The translations under genes were made by a program, and so were the position numbers. Source: an uncultured Bdellovibrionales bacterium (GTDB lineage: Bacteria > Bdellovibrionota > Bdellovibrionia > Bdellovibrionales > UBA1609). From it: a stretch of 64,000 bases of DNA. Location: contig CAILEP010000031.1 in NCBI GenBank assembly GCA_903833275.1, forward strand, positions 186,001 to 250,000. The letters run 5' to 3'. Shown here piece after piece: positions 23,037 to 31,564 of the stretch. The notes beneath the pieces were generated by a model. That model was not told the DNA's origin, ran no database searches, and saw only the letters and a program-made list of their open reading frames with translations. Position 1 is the stretch's first letter. Each line of letters opens with the position of its first letter.

Positions 23037-25829
23037 TCACCACATAGTGGCAGCACCTATTGTTACAACCGTCTGCGAAGTTTTTGTAAAGCTAGATTTT
23101 GCGCTAAGGGCTGCCAATCGAAACGGAAATTTATGCAACAGCAAGAATTCGACTTCTCCGCCAAATACGGTCTCATCAAACAGCGACCTGGGGCTTTCGT
23201 GAGCGGCCAGGGCGCCACTGTATTGATTGTAGGCGCTAAAAACGGCAAAGCGGCGCGCTGAAAGCGGAAATTTAGTAAAATAATAGCCGATGTTGAAGCC
23301 CTGCTTCAATTGAACGGTGGTTCTTCGCGCTTCGTAAAAAAGTTGATCGAGGTAGGGTGTTAATCGATAGACAATTGTTGAAGTTGGTAATGGGAACTTA
23401 TCAAGGCCCTGACGTAAATGTACGGTGGCGATCGTGCCATCGGTCAGCGCGTCTTGAATGGCGGCACTTAGGTACGTCATATGATAGACATCGTACTGGG
23501 CCGTTAGCTGCCCGGCGAAAATATTGCGCCCGTTTTGCCACGTGGGCGCATCGTGAGCCCGGTCATGTGCTAGCTCGAGATTGAAGTGTTTTATGCTGCT
23601 ATAGGCTAGCGGGGCCGTCACAGTATTATCAAACATAATTCGGGTGAGAAATGAAAACGTTTGAGCGGTGTTTGAAATTTGAATATGGGGGTCGTCGTAT
23701 TGATAGACGAAGTACGGGATGAGTGTCGCCCGTAAATTGCGTTTTACATAGAAAGGATAGTTAAAGCCGGTCGTCGCAACCCACGAATTGTATTTATCGT
23801 CGACAGTCAGCAGCCCGGTGCTGTCTTTGGTGCCTGAAAAGTCGGCGATTCTTTGATAGCTGCCGAGCACCTGCCAGGCGGCCGCGTATTGCTGGTTGGT
23901 ATAGGAAAACTGAACCCCGCCCGTATTATAATCGCTCGAAGCCAGTGCTAAATTGAAGCTATGGTTTTGCAGTGGGTCTGAGGCGCGAAGGCCAATTGAC
24001 CCCACGACGCCTTGCTGTGAGCTCATGAGCAGCATGGGGTCGATGCCGTCAAATTGAACGGCCTTTAGCGAATGGTATTCGTGCTCTTGGGCCGAATCAA
24101 AACGTTGAGGAATTGTTTTGTCGTCGCTCTGAAAAGTTTTATTAAACTCTTCTTTTTCAAAAAAGTAAGAGTATTCAAATGGTTTTTCAGTGTGGGCCTT
24201 GAGGCCGATAGTTTTATATTCAAAACCCGAGTCAGTAGCTTCGACCACAACCGCATTTTCTGAGTTAATTAGTTTCGCATCGACAATCACATCTGAGGCG
24301 TTGAGGCGTTTAAATTCGCCGCTATGAAAAACAAAGAGCGACGCCCCTCGTTCAACAGGGCCGATAAAATAAACATCGCCACTCTCAGAGACTTCAACCG
24401 GAAAGCCGTAGAAGCCTTTGTATGAAAACAAGGGTTTACCGTTATGGTAGAGCGTGTGGTCTTTGCCAATCTGGCGAAAATAGTAGGGTTCGCCATCAGG
24501 CCCAAAAATAGCGCTCGAGTTTGCTGGGCCCATCGGCCGTCCGTCGGCAACTAGGCTTGGTTCTTTAAATGAGTTTCTGGCGTCAGCGTAGAGCTCGTGA
24601 TGCCCTTGTATGTCGTAATAGTACCGATTGAGCCGAGTTTGGTCGTAGCCTGAGCCTGGGTAAAAAAGGCCGGCGAGAATATTTTGATTGTCGACTTCGC
24701 CCGCGCCTGTAGCCACAAGCTCGCCGCCGGGCATTCGAAATAGGCGGCCCATGGGTAGTTGCAATCGCGAAGTTTGCCATTCGTTTGTATTAAGATCATA
24801 AATGTGAGCAACGGGGTCAGAAACCCCGTCGTTGGCAAGGGCGCGTATTTCGTGGGTGTCTTTGCTCAGCCAACCGTGGTCACGGGAATGAAAAAGTACG
24901 GGCTCTTTCGATGTTGTGATTGTTGAGTAAAGTGGCTGCCACTTTTTATTCAGTTCAGAAATAGCACCTTCGTAACCGACACCAAAAGTTTCTATAAAAG
25001 CGGCGTTCACTTTAAAGGGGTTGATGTAATTGTCTGCGTGTGAATAGAAATACTTATCGACCTTGTCGAGGCCGAAACTTTCAGCAAGCGAGAGTTGCAA
25101 ATACCCTCCGACCCAATATTTTTCTGACGTCCCTGGGTAATCTATATGGTCATTCATGAGTCGTTTCGAATTCACTTTTCCGGCGCGAGCGAGCTGTAAA
25201 AATGTCGCACGTATAGCGCCATTATAGAGTCGGCCGCCGTTGCCTGAACGACATTCGTTAAAAACCGCATTCCCCTCTAATAAAAAAGTGGGCAAAAACA
25301 CATTAGGGTATTCGGTGTAGGTAAAAGGTGGGAAAACTGAAGCGGCACTTAGGTCGGCGTTGTGAGTAATTTTGTGGAGCCACTCGCCGTATCCTCTTTT
25401 GGGATTAAGTTGATAGAGGTGGCTGGTTTCGTGAGAAAGTAATATGTAGAGCCAAGAATTAGACGAAAATTCGTCAGGCCACTCGGCCCCACCGGGGTAA
25501 AATACTGTTTCTAATTGTGGCAGTGGGGTCGCCAGACCGTTATCTATTTGATTGCGATTCGAAAGCAAAAAAACAGTCGCGCGTTGGTCGAACTTCCAAT
25601 TGAAATCATTTTCATACGTTTGACGAATGGCTTCGTTAAAGTGGAGGAGGTCGTTGAGTAGGGGGCGCTCGTTGGCAGTGTAAATGAAATTGTAAGGGCC
25701 GCTTTCATATAGATAATATTTATCATCGTTTGGGACGTTATATTTCTCGGCAAGACTGAGGGGCGAAAAAAAATGAAGCGATAGAAATAATGGGACCAAA
25801 AATCGATTTAATGGAGCGAAATTGAGCAT
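23037..25829 (-). CDS. Secreted zinc-metalloprotease-like protein with beta-propeller-like middle and outer-membrane barrel
   Basis: A 930-residue protein with a signal peptide (cleavage near SLAEK). The N-terminal 300 residues form a peptidase-MA-like domain: LSHETSHLYQ is an HExxH zinc motif (about residues 133-137), and LLEGNAVFNE downstream could give the third ligand. Residues about 320-600 contain repeated short strands that look like a TolB-type propeller. The last 330 residues have amphipathic strands of a surface-antigen-like barrel (GVQFSYTNQQYAAAWQVLGS, LRATLIPYFVYQY). This would place a protease on the cell surface, fixed by its own barrel. The gene ends 11 bp from tRNA-Gly on the other strand. 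The domain calls are by eye. Confidence 0.75.
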   Translation of the reverse strand: MLNFAPLNRFLVPLFLSLHFFSPLSLAEKYNVPNDDKYYLYESGPYNFIYTANERPLLNDLLHFNEAIRQTYENDFNWKFDQRATVFLLSNRNQIDNGLATPLPQLETVFYPGGAEWPDEFSSNSWLYILLSHETSHLYQLNPKRGYGEWLHKITHNADLSAASVFPPFTYTEYPNVFLPTFLLEGNAVFNECRSGNGGRLYNGAIRATFLQLARAGKVNSKRLMNDHIDYPGTSEKYWVGGYLQLSLAESFGLDKVDKYFYSHADNYINPFKVNAAFIETFGVGYEGAISELNKKWQPLYSTITTSKEPVLFHSRDHGWLSKDTHEIRALANDGVSDPVAHIYDLNTNEWQTSRLQLPMGRLFRMPGGELVATGAGEVDNQNILAGLFYPGSGYDQTRLNRYYYDIQGHHELYADARNSFKEPSLVADGRPMGPANSSAIFGPDGEPYYFRQIGKDHTLYHNGKPLFSYKGFYGFPVEVSESGDVYFIGPVERGASLFVFHSGEFKRLNASDVIVDAKLINSENAVVVEATDSGFEYKTIGLKAHTEKPFEYSYFFEKEEFNKTFQSDDKTIPQRFDSAQEHEYHSLKAVQFDGIDPMLLMSSQQGVVGSIGLRASDPLQNHSFNLALASSDYNTGGVQFSYTNQQYAAAWQVLGSYQRIADFSGTKDSTGLLTVDDKYNSWVATTGFNYPFYVKRNLRATLIPYFVYQYDDPHIQISNTAQTFSFLTRIMFDNTVTAPLAYSSIKHFNLELAHDRAHDAPTWQNGRNIFAGQLTAQYDVYHMTYLSAAIQDALTDGTIATVHLRQGLDKFPLPTSTIVYRLTPYLDQLFYEARRTTVQLKQGFNIGYYFTKFPLSARRFAVFSAYNQYSGALAAHESPRSLFDETVFGGEVEFLLLHKFPFRLAALSAKSSFTKTSQTVVTIGAATMW

Positions 25830-25986
25830 CTTGTGGCCTCATGGAAGTAACGGGTGTGCTGCTAAACCTTAATAATCTGAATGGTCAAAGGGGGTAAATG
25901 CCGTGCTGGCGCAGAGAAGTCGAGAAAGAAGTTCATGCTGCATGGCATAAGCGACTATCACAAGACTGCGAAAAAATTACGTAAAT

Positions 25987-26015
25987 TTGAAAATTGCTGT
26001 TGGATAGGCTATAAG
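25987..26015 (+). promoter_or_regulatory. Sigma-70-like promoter
   Basis: TTGAAA (25987-25992), a 17-nt spacer and TATAAG (26010-26015). Transcription would start near 26022, which excludes the GTG at 26018 as start of the next gene and supports the GTG at 26093. Confidence 0.65.
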
Positions 26016-26092
26016 GTGTGGATCGACCGTCTGTCGCAATATGTAACGTTAAGATGTTAACTTATGATGTCTTAGATTTCCTGGAGGAACGC

Positions 26093-26584
26093 GTGCTTAA
26101 TCCCCAACAACAAGAAACAGTTATTCGAGCCACAACTGCGCCAGTAGCAGGGGCATCGATTGTTACGCCGGTCGTTACTCAGAGTCATGAGGCCAATCTA
26201 GCTAATGAGAACGAAGACGATCTTTCGTTTATTGATGCGATCGACAATATTCTCGATTTGACGGATGCGCAGTTTCCGCAGTTTACTCTCGCGAAAAATA
26301 AAGCTCGCTTTTTGCGTATGTTGACCTGGTACAAGCAGAAAGAGACTTGGCTTGATGTCGCTCCACTTTCTGGCGTGGGCAAGCTTTTCAAGCAACAGAC
26401 AAAAGAGCTAGAAGGCATTCGCGCCAATAAGTTGGATTATGAAATGGAGCTTGAAACTGGCACCCTGACCCCCAGCCAACGATCTTACCGTCGTGATGAG
26501 CTGAAGATGTGCAAAGTTCAAGAGAAAATGGCTGTTCATCTTATTGCTAAAATGCAGGTTAAGATTAAATCCGGCCGTCGCTAA
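26093..26584 (+). CDS. Hypothetical helical cytoplasmic protein
   Basis: A 163-residue protein starting at GTG with a strong GGAGGA site 4-9 nt upstream; the longer frame back to 26018 would start at the predicted transcription start. No signal peptide. The N-terminal 40 residues are Thr/Val/Ala-rich and flexible. The rest is helical and Lys-rich (LSFIDAIDNILDLT, then LAKNKARFLRMLTWYKQ and DELKMCKVQEKMAVHLIAKM). No family is recognised. It is followed by a 12-bp palindrome and then the Fis-type regulator gene, 174 bp downstream on the same strand. Confidence 0.65.
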   Translation: MLNPQQQETVIRATTAPVAGASIVTPVVTQSHEANLANENEDDLSFIDAIDNILDLTDAQFPQFTLAKNKARFLRMLTWYKQKETWLDVAPLSGVGKLFKQQTKELEGIRANKLDYEMELETGTLTPSQRSYRRDELKMCKVQEKMAVHLIAKMQVKIKSGRR

Positions 26585-26659
26585 TCGCTGTTTTAGTAAC
26601 AATATCGAAACTATTAGTCGCAATAATACCTAATATATTCAAATACTTATAGGCGCGTT

Positions 26660-26686
26660 TAAGCTCAATTCAAAATTGAGCTTAAT
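26660..26686. promoter_or_regulatory. Perfect 12-bp palindrome between two genes
   Basis: TTAAGCTCAATT (26660-26671), CAA, AATTGAGCTTAA (26675-26686). It is AT-rich with no T-run on either side, so it is not a standard terminator. It lies about 75 bp after the helical protein and 72 bp before the Fis-type regulator, a good position for an operator or a processing site. Confidence 0.5.
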
Positions 26687-26758
26687 ATCTCACAATGAAC
26701 CGCCGATATATCTATGTGAGCCGGTACTGCTTTGTTTTGAATCATATTGGAGGTAAAA

Positions 26759-27184
26759 ATGGGACGTAAAATGATTGTAGTGAGCGATGACAATGAATTC
26801 ATCGTTCAAGCGAAGGCCTTTTGCGAGGGCAAGGGCGGCAAGGTTAAGGTCTACTCAAATGCAGAGTGGAGCCACCAAAAAAATATGCCAGGTTTTGTGC
26901 ATTCACTCACCGGTGAACTGCCACCTTTGACTACTGGTGCAAACCCAGTTGAGGGCGCAAAAATCCTGCAGTTTCCAACTGGTGGTGGGCACTTTGCACA
27001 TGACCCTAAAGTTCAGACTATCAATGAGCTTGAAAATGTTGCGATCCAAAATGCAATTCAAAACTTTAATGGCAATCTAACTGAAGCCGCAAAAGCTTTG
27101 GGGATTGGCCGTGCGACTCTTTACCGAAAAGTGAAGCAGTACAACATCGACCCGTCTTCGGCTCGTCGTAAAAAAGCTGCCTAA
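26759..27184 (+). CDS. Orphan Fis-type HTH protein with truncated receiver-like start
   Basis: A 141-residue protein. The ATG at 26759 follows GGAGG by 5 nt. Residues 1-35 (KMIVVSDDNEFIVQAKAF, then VKVYSNAEW) read like the first strand, helix and second strand of a response-regulator receiver, but the rest of that domain, including the phospho-site, is missing. After a Gly/Pro linker, residues 85-130 form a Fis-type helix-turn-helix (FNGNLTEAAKALGIGRATLYRKV), as at the end of sigma-54 activators. There is no AAA+ domain. It probably binds DNA as a dimer, as a free-standing regulator. A good terminator follows. Confidence 0.8.
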   Translation: MGRKMIVVSDDNEFIVQAKAFCEGKGGKVKVYSNAEWSHQKNMPGFVHSLTGELPPLTTGANPVEGAKILQFPTGGGHFAHDPKVQTINELENVAIQNAIQNFNGNLTEAAKALGIGRATLYRKVKQYNIDPSSARRKKAA

Positions 27185-27222
27185 TTGTTGCACCTTACGG
27201 GGTGTGTAAATCGAATCAATAT

Positions 27223-27253
27223 AACGAGGTCTCTTCGGAGCCTCGTTTTTTTT
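27223..27253 (+). terminator. Rho-independent terminator after the Fis-type regulator
   Basis: ACGAGG, one bulged T, CTC, UUCG loop, GAG, CCTCGT (27223-27246), then a run of eight T. The T-run overlaps the stop codon of the convergent TPR gene (27252). Confidence 0.85.
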
Positions 27254-28310
27254 AATATTGGCAGGTCGCTGCCTTAAGATCATATTTGTCGGCTAGGCTT
27301 GACTGGTTTTCTTTGCGGAGACGGGCCGCCGAATTCTTAATCAATGTAACACTCTCTTTTGATTTATCCGTGTGACATGCTTTTTCAAAGTGGCTGAGGG
27401 CGTCGTCGTAGCGTTTTGATTCGTAAAGCGCGCTAGCTAGCGTCAGTTGTGAGCGCAGTGCTGCCGGGTTGATACCAACGGCCTCGTTTAGGTACCTGAC
27501 GGCGGTGGGGAAGTTCTTTTCGTTGAGGTAATATTGCCCGGCCGCGTATTGCACAAATTCTGATTTTTTAAATTGGCGAGCCGCAGTCATAAATATTTTC
27601 TCTGCCGCTTGGGGGTTGTTTTGATCGTAGTATGATTGCGCGAGATAAACGTGATTCTCGGGGTTTTTCGGGTCTTCGCTAACGGCCTTTTTGCATGCAA
27701 CAGAGGCGTCTTTTAGATAGCCATCAATGGCAAATAATTTACATTGGGCCGCGAGCAAATCTTTTTTCGGCCCGAACTGCTGAATCATCTCCGTCACTAA
27801 CATTCGGCTTTCGTAGTTTTGTTTACCAGCCAAAAATATATCAAGTAGCGCGTCGTAACTCGGCTTGTGGCTTGGTGCGAGGTCGATGGACTGCTTGAGG
27901 GCTTTGGCCGCGTCATTGAGCTTGTTTGATTTTTTAAAAGCCAACCCAAGGAGATAATACGGTCGAAAGTGGCGGGGGTCTTTCTCGGTGAGGTGAGTGA
28001 GGGTGCGAATCGAATTGAGCGAATCGTTTTTTTCTCCGTAAGCCAATGCCAATTCTATTAGGGCATTGGTTGAAATTTCGTTTGAGTAAGGCGCGAGGGT
28101 TTCGATCGCTTTGTCGAAATTTTTTGATTTTACATAGGCTTGCCCGAGCGCCTCGCGTAGGCGAATTTGATCGGGGTGAATTTTTACCTTGTGTTCAAGT
28201 TCGGAAAGAGTTTCGGCTGAACCTGAAGACACGACGAAAGTCGAAAGGGTCAATGCGCAGTTGAGTGTAATCCAAAGGCGAAGGGAAAATTTGAAAGATC
28301 GTTTAAGCAT
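27252..28310 (-). CDS. Secreted TPR-repeat protein
   Basis: A 352-residue protein with a signal peptide when started at the ATG at 28310 (MLKRSFKFSLRLWITLNCAL, cleavage near GSAET); an in-frame TTG at 28340 would add ten residues before it. The mature protein is a chain of about eight TPR units, for example LREALGQAYVKSKNFDKAIE, YYLLGLAFKKSNKLNDAAKA and QYAAGQYYLNEKNFPTAVRY. It is probably a periplasmic scaffold that holds protein partners. No clear ribosome site. It stands alone and converges on the Fis-type gene. Confidence 0.8.
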   Translation of the reverse strand: MLKRSFKFSLRLWITLNCALTLSTFVVSSGSAETLSELEHKVKIHPDQIRLREALGQAYVKSKNFDKAIETLAPYSNEISTNALIELALAYGEKNDSLNSIRTLTHLTEKDPRHFRPYYLLGLAFKKSNKLNDAAKALKQSIDLAPSHKPSYDALLDIFLAGKQNYESRMLVTEMIQQFGPKKDLLAAQCKLFAIDGYLKDASVACKKAVSEDPKNPENHVYLAQSYYDQNNPQAAEKIFMTAARQFKKSEFVQYAAGQYYLNEKNFPTAVRYLNEAVGINPAALRSQLTLASALYESKRYDDALSHFEKACHTDKSKESVTLIKNSAARLRKENQSSLADKYDLKAATCQY

Positions 28311-28493
28311 AAAATATTCTATGGGTGGGTGTGACCGCAATCAATCGATGCGCATAAGGCTCTACTTAGGTCGGGGGCTCAACGGGGCTTCGACATTTTA
28401 ATCCCTCTATTTGGTCGAGAAATTGGTCCAGGGTGCGTTTGTTAAGGCGTCGGGAGTTAATAAAAAGCCGAGATTTTCCGATTGTTTAACCGG

Positions 28494-29453
28494 ATGAAAG
28501 CGAAAAAAGCAAAAGACCTTGTGAACGAACTTATTGGCGATATCTTGGGGGACGGTGACTCATCTTCAAAGGTAGCGCCAGTTGAGCCATTGGCCGATAG
28601 CTCGACCGGTACATCCGGCGCGCAATCTGTCGATTTCTCACCTGTTTCTGAAGCGGCAGATCCATCTATTCAAGCATCGACGCAGCAAACGGGCCAGCCG
28701 ACCGCGGCCGGGCTCTCACTTGCTGATGAGACTGTGAGATTGGGTGAATCAAAGATTTTGCCGAAAATAAATAAAGTCGTAGTGCCAAAAATCGCGTCGT
28801 ACCCGAGCCCCTCAAGGGGGAGTCAATTCAATTCGCCAATGACGGTAGTCAATACCGAAACCGCGTTGTCGCAGTCAGAAAACCTACGGGTTGCCCAAAA
28901 TCGGATCTTCGATCTTGAACAAGAGATTGAGCGCTTACGAAGAGAAAACGAGCAGCTGGCGGCGGCGGGCGAGACCATTCGAAAACGAACAAATGAGCTT
29001 ATTGCTGACAACGATTTCAAAACCCGCAAACTGGACGAGCTTCAAGAAAGACTTTCGAGTGAAAAAGAGATTTTAGAAGCATCGCTAAAAGCGAAGGACC
29101 GCGAACTTAAAGAAATTCGAATGAAGATTGAAGAGTACGAAATGCGCCTCTCGACTAATTTGCAAAAAATTCGAGTGCGCGAGCGTGAATTAGAAAATCG
29201 CCTTGAAATCGTAAAGCTGGAGTCTACCGCGCTTGTTCGCAATAAAGATGAGATTATTCTCGACCTTAAAAGGCAAATCGATCAGTTTACCTCAGACCTC
29301 GAAAACTATCGAGCTAAGGGCCAAGATCTCAATAAGCAAATTGTCGACAAGCAAGAAATGTTGAGACGTACAGTGAAGGCGCTGCGGTTGGCTCTCACCA
29401 TGCTCGAAGGCGGCGGCGAAGATAGCGGCGAGCCGTTCAAGAAGGCAAAATGA
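28494..29453 (+). CDS. Coiled-coil protein
   Basis: A 319-residue cytoplasmic protein; an in-frame TTG at 28482 is an alternative start. Residues 1-120 are a Ser/Thr/Ala-rich, disordered-looking segment after a short basic helix (MKAKKAKDLVNEL). Residues about 125-300 form one long coiled coil with clear heptads (IFDLEQEIERLRRENEQL, then ELQERLSSEKEILEASLKAK). The stop overlaps the start of the GGDEF gene by 4 nt (ATGA), so the two proteins are made together; the coil may localise the cyclase. No family is recognised. Confidence 0.75.
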   Translation: MKAKKAKDLVNELIGDILGDGDSSSKVAPVEPLADSSTGTSGAQSVDFSPVSEAADPSIQASTQQTGQPTAAGLSLADETVRLGESKILPKINKVVVPKIASYPSPSRGSQFNSPMTVVNTETALSQSENLRVAQNRIFDLEQEIERLRRENEQLAAAGETIRKRTNELIADNDFKTRKLDELQERLSSEKEILEASLKAKDRELKEIRMKIEEYEMRLSTNLQKIRVRERELENRLEIVKLESTALVRNKDEIILDLKRQIDQFTSDLENYRAKGQDLNKQIVDKQEMLRRTVKALRLALTMLEGGGEDSGEPFKKAK

Positions 29454-30466
29454 TCTCTCGGGCTTGGGCCAACATTAAAAATATTTTTGAATCGCGCGAG
29501 ATGAGACTCTCGCATTATTTCGACGAGATCGAGCTCGAGCTCGTTATCCCCCGTTTGCTAGGGTATGTGTATAATTTAGCTAACTGCGAAAATGTAGTTT
29601 GGTTGACGGCCAAACAGTTTCAAGATTTCAAAAGTCAGCAGCCTGGTCGAATTGAGCCCGACCCTGAGCAGTTTACCATGCGCGATCTGCGCCTGCAGGC
29701 CATCAAGCATTTCGACGAATCGCTGGTGTCGGAGGTGGTCAATAGGTTCGCGCCAAACGTGAGTGCGGCCACTGTTTTAAAAAACACCGAAACACACTCC
29801 GATCTATTGGTTCCGATACTAGACGTCAAAACCCGAGAAGTAATGGCTTTCGTTCTATTGTTAAAAATTTCGAATTCTGAAGCTGAAACTGCGAAGATCA
29901 GGCTCGAGCAGGATCTGGCAATTATGGCTCGTCACATTGGTTTCAGTCTAAAGCACTGGGAGTCTTGCCGACTTTCGTATTTGGACGATCTCACAGGCTT
30001 GTTCAATCAAAAATTTATGACAATGGCGCTCGAGAATGAAATCTTTCGAGCCCAAAGAGAAGGTCTTAAAATTTCGGTCTTATTTATGGATGTCGATTTT
30101 TTTAAGAACGTGAATGACACCAAGGGGCACCTCGTTGGCTCTCGGCTGCTCGTTGAAGTCGGCCGTGCATTGAAAACCAATCTGCGTCGCAGCGATTATG
30201 CTTTTCGCTATGGGGGCGACGAATACGTCGTTATTTTGCCAAATGCTGCGGCAAGCGGGGCCCAGGTAGCCGCGGAGCGCATTCGTCGCGTAATTGAACA
30301 AACGAATTTTGTAATTGATGGCGAGCCAATTCGATTGACCTTGAGTATTGGCCTTGCAACCTACCCGGATCATGCAAAAACTCACAAAGATATAATTCGA
30401 ATGGCTGACGAAGCCATGTATTGTGGAAAACATAAAAGTCGTAACGTCGTTTTTGTAGCGAGCTAA
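29450..30466 (+). CDS. GGDEF diguanylate cyclase with N-terminal sensory domain
   Basis: A 338-residue protein. Residues about 60-160 look like a GAF-type domain (VLKNTETHSDLLVPILDVKTREVMAF pattern). Residues about 175-335 are a GGDEF domain: LDDLTGLFNQKF, MDVDFFKNVND and RYGGDEYVVILP, with the GGDE signature intact. An RRSD (RxxD) inhibitory site precedes it at the correct spacing. It should make c-di-GMP from two GTP and be inhibited by product. It overlaps the coiled-coil gene (4 nt) and the phosphoesterase gene (TAATG). Confidence 0.93.
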   Translation: MISRAWANIKNIFESREMRLSHYFDEIELELVIPRLLGYVYNLANCENVVWLTAKQFQDFKSQQPGRIEPDPEQFTMRDLRLQAIKHFDESLVSEVVNRFAPNVSAATVLKNTETHSDLLVPILDVKTREVMAFVLLLKISNSEAETAKIRLEQDLAIMARHIGFSLKHWESCRLSYLDDLTGLFNQKFMTMALENEIFRAQREGLKISVLFMDVDFFKNVNDTKGHLVGSRLLVEVGRALKTNLRRSDYAFRYGGDEYVVILPNAAASGAQVAAERIRRVIEQTNFVIDGEPIRLTLSIGLATYPDHAKTHKDIIRMADEAMYCGKHKSRNVVFVAS

Positions 30467-31545
30467 TGAAAAAGAAAATTAAACTTGTAGTAAGCGATCT
30501 TCATCTCGGGCCTGGGCGCATCCTAGAAGATGGCCGGCTCAATCTTTTAGAAGAATTCTATTTTGACGAACGGTTTGCTGAATTTCTGCATTATTACACC
30601 ACTAGCGAATTTGCCAACTCGCAAGTCGAGATAATATTAAACGGTGACATCTTCAACTTTCTACAAACCGATTATAAGGGTCACTATTTGACGGTAATCA
30701 CTGAGAGCGTGACGCTTGATCAGATCGTCAGAATTGTTCGTGGGCACCCGGTTTTCTTTAATGCGCTGCGAGACTTTGCTGCCAAAGAAGGCAATGAAGT
30801 GACCTTTATCGTGGGCAACCACGATCAGGGCGTATTGTGGCCGGCAGTCCGCAATTTTTTAAATGAAGTGATCGGGCGAAATGTTCGATATAAAAACCTT
30901 GTCTATTTTTTCGACGGCATTCACATTGAGCACGGCAATATGCACGAAGCGGCCAATCGCACAGACCCGAGAAAGTTTTTCTTAAAAAAAGATTTGCCCG
31001 AGCCAATTTTAAATTTGCCATTCGGCAGTTTTTTCTTCGTTGAATTTGTTCTTAAAATTAAGCAGGCGCACCCGCACGTAGATAAGGTTCGACCATTTCG
31101 CTCGATGCTGCGCTGGGGTATTTTATTTCAAACACTTTTCACGCTCGGGGCTTCATTTCGCCTGGTCGCCTATTTTATCAAAAGCGTATTTTCGCCGGAC
31201 CCTCGCCGCATTTGGCGCTTTAGAAGGCTGGCAAAGATATTTTTTGAGAGTGCGATTTTTCCGGATTTAAGTGATTCGGCAAAAAAGATTCTACGCGATG
31301 AGCGCGTACACACGGTTATTTTCGGGCACACGCATGTCTATCAGTACCGACAGTTCGGCAACGATAAAGAGTATTTTAATACGGGCACCTGGACCGAGGT
31401 CACATCTCTTGACGTCGCCTCGTTGGGGCGAATTACAAAATTGACGTACGTCTTGATCGAGTATTTGGACGAAACCGCTCGACCAAGAGGGCGTTTAAAA
31501 GAATGGCGCGGCTACCATAGAATTGAAGATGACGTTGCTGTTTAA
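30466..31545 (+). CDS. Calcineurin-like metallophosphoesterase (UDP-2,3-diacylglucosamine hydrolase-like)
   Basis: A 359-residue protein with the metal-binding motifs of the family in order: SDLHLGPG, LNGDIFNF, GNHDQG and, near the C-terminus, FGHTH. The general layout resembles LpxH-like enzymes but the protein is longer, with an insert (about 175-270) holding hydrophobic and basic segments that may bind a membrane. It starts at the TAATG overlap with the GGDEF gene. A substrate of lipid or nucleotide type is possible; it should not be called LpxH without more evidence. Confidence 0.8.
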   Translation: MKKKIKLVVSDLHLGPGRILEDGRLNLLEEFYFDERFAEFLHYYTTSEFANSQVEIILNGDIFNFLQTDYKGHYLTVITESVTLDQIVRIVRGHPVFFNALRDFAAKEGNEVTFIVGNHDQGVLWPAVRNFLNEVIGRNVRYKNLVYFFDGIHIEHGNMHEAANRTDPRKFFLKKDLPEPILNLPFGSFFFVEFVLKIKQAHPHVDKVRPFRSMLRWGILFQTLFTLGASFRLVAYFIKSVFSPDPRRIWRFRRLAKIFFESAIFPDLSDSAKKILRDERVHTVIFGHTHVYQYRQFGNDKEYFNTGTWTEVTSLDVASLGRITKLTYVLIEYLDETARPRGRLKEWRGYHRIEDDVAV

Positions 31546-31564
31546 ATTAGTTTACAGTTGAAAC

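Noticed and set aside
22941-23261. A 106-codon frame running through the tRNA-Gly
   Set aside because: It translates the tRNA and then the reverse of the protease-barrel gene, so it is a by-product of the tRNA and of the opposite strand.
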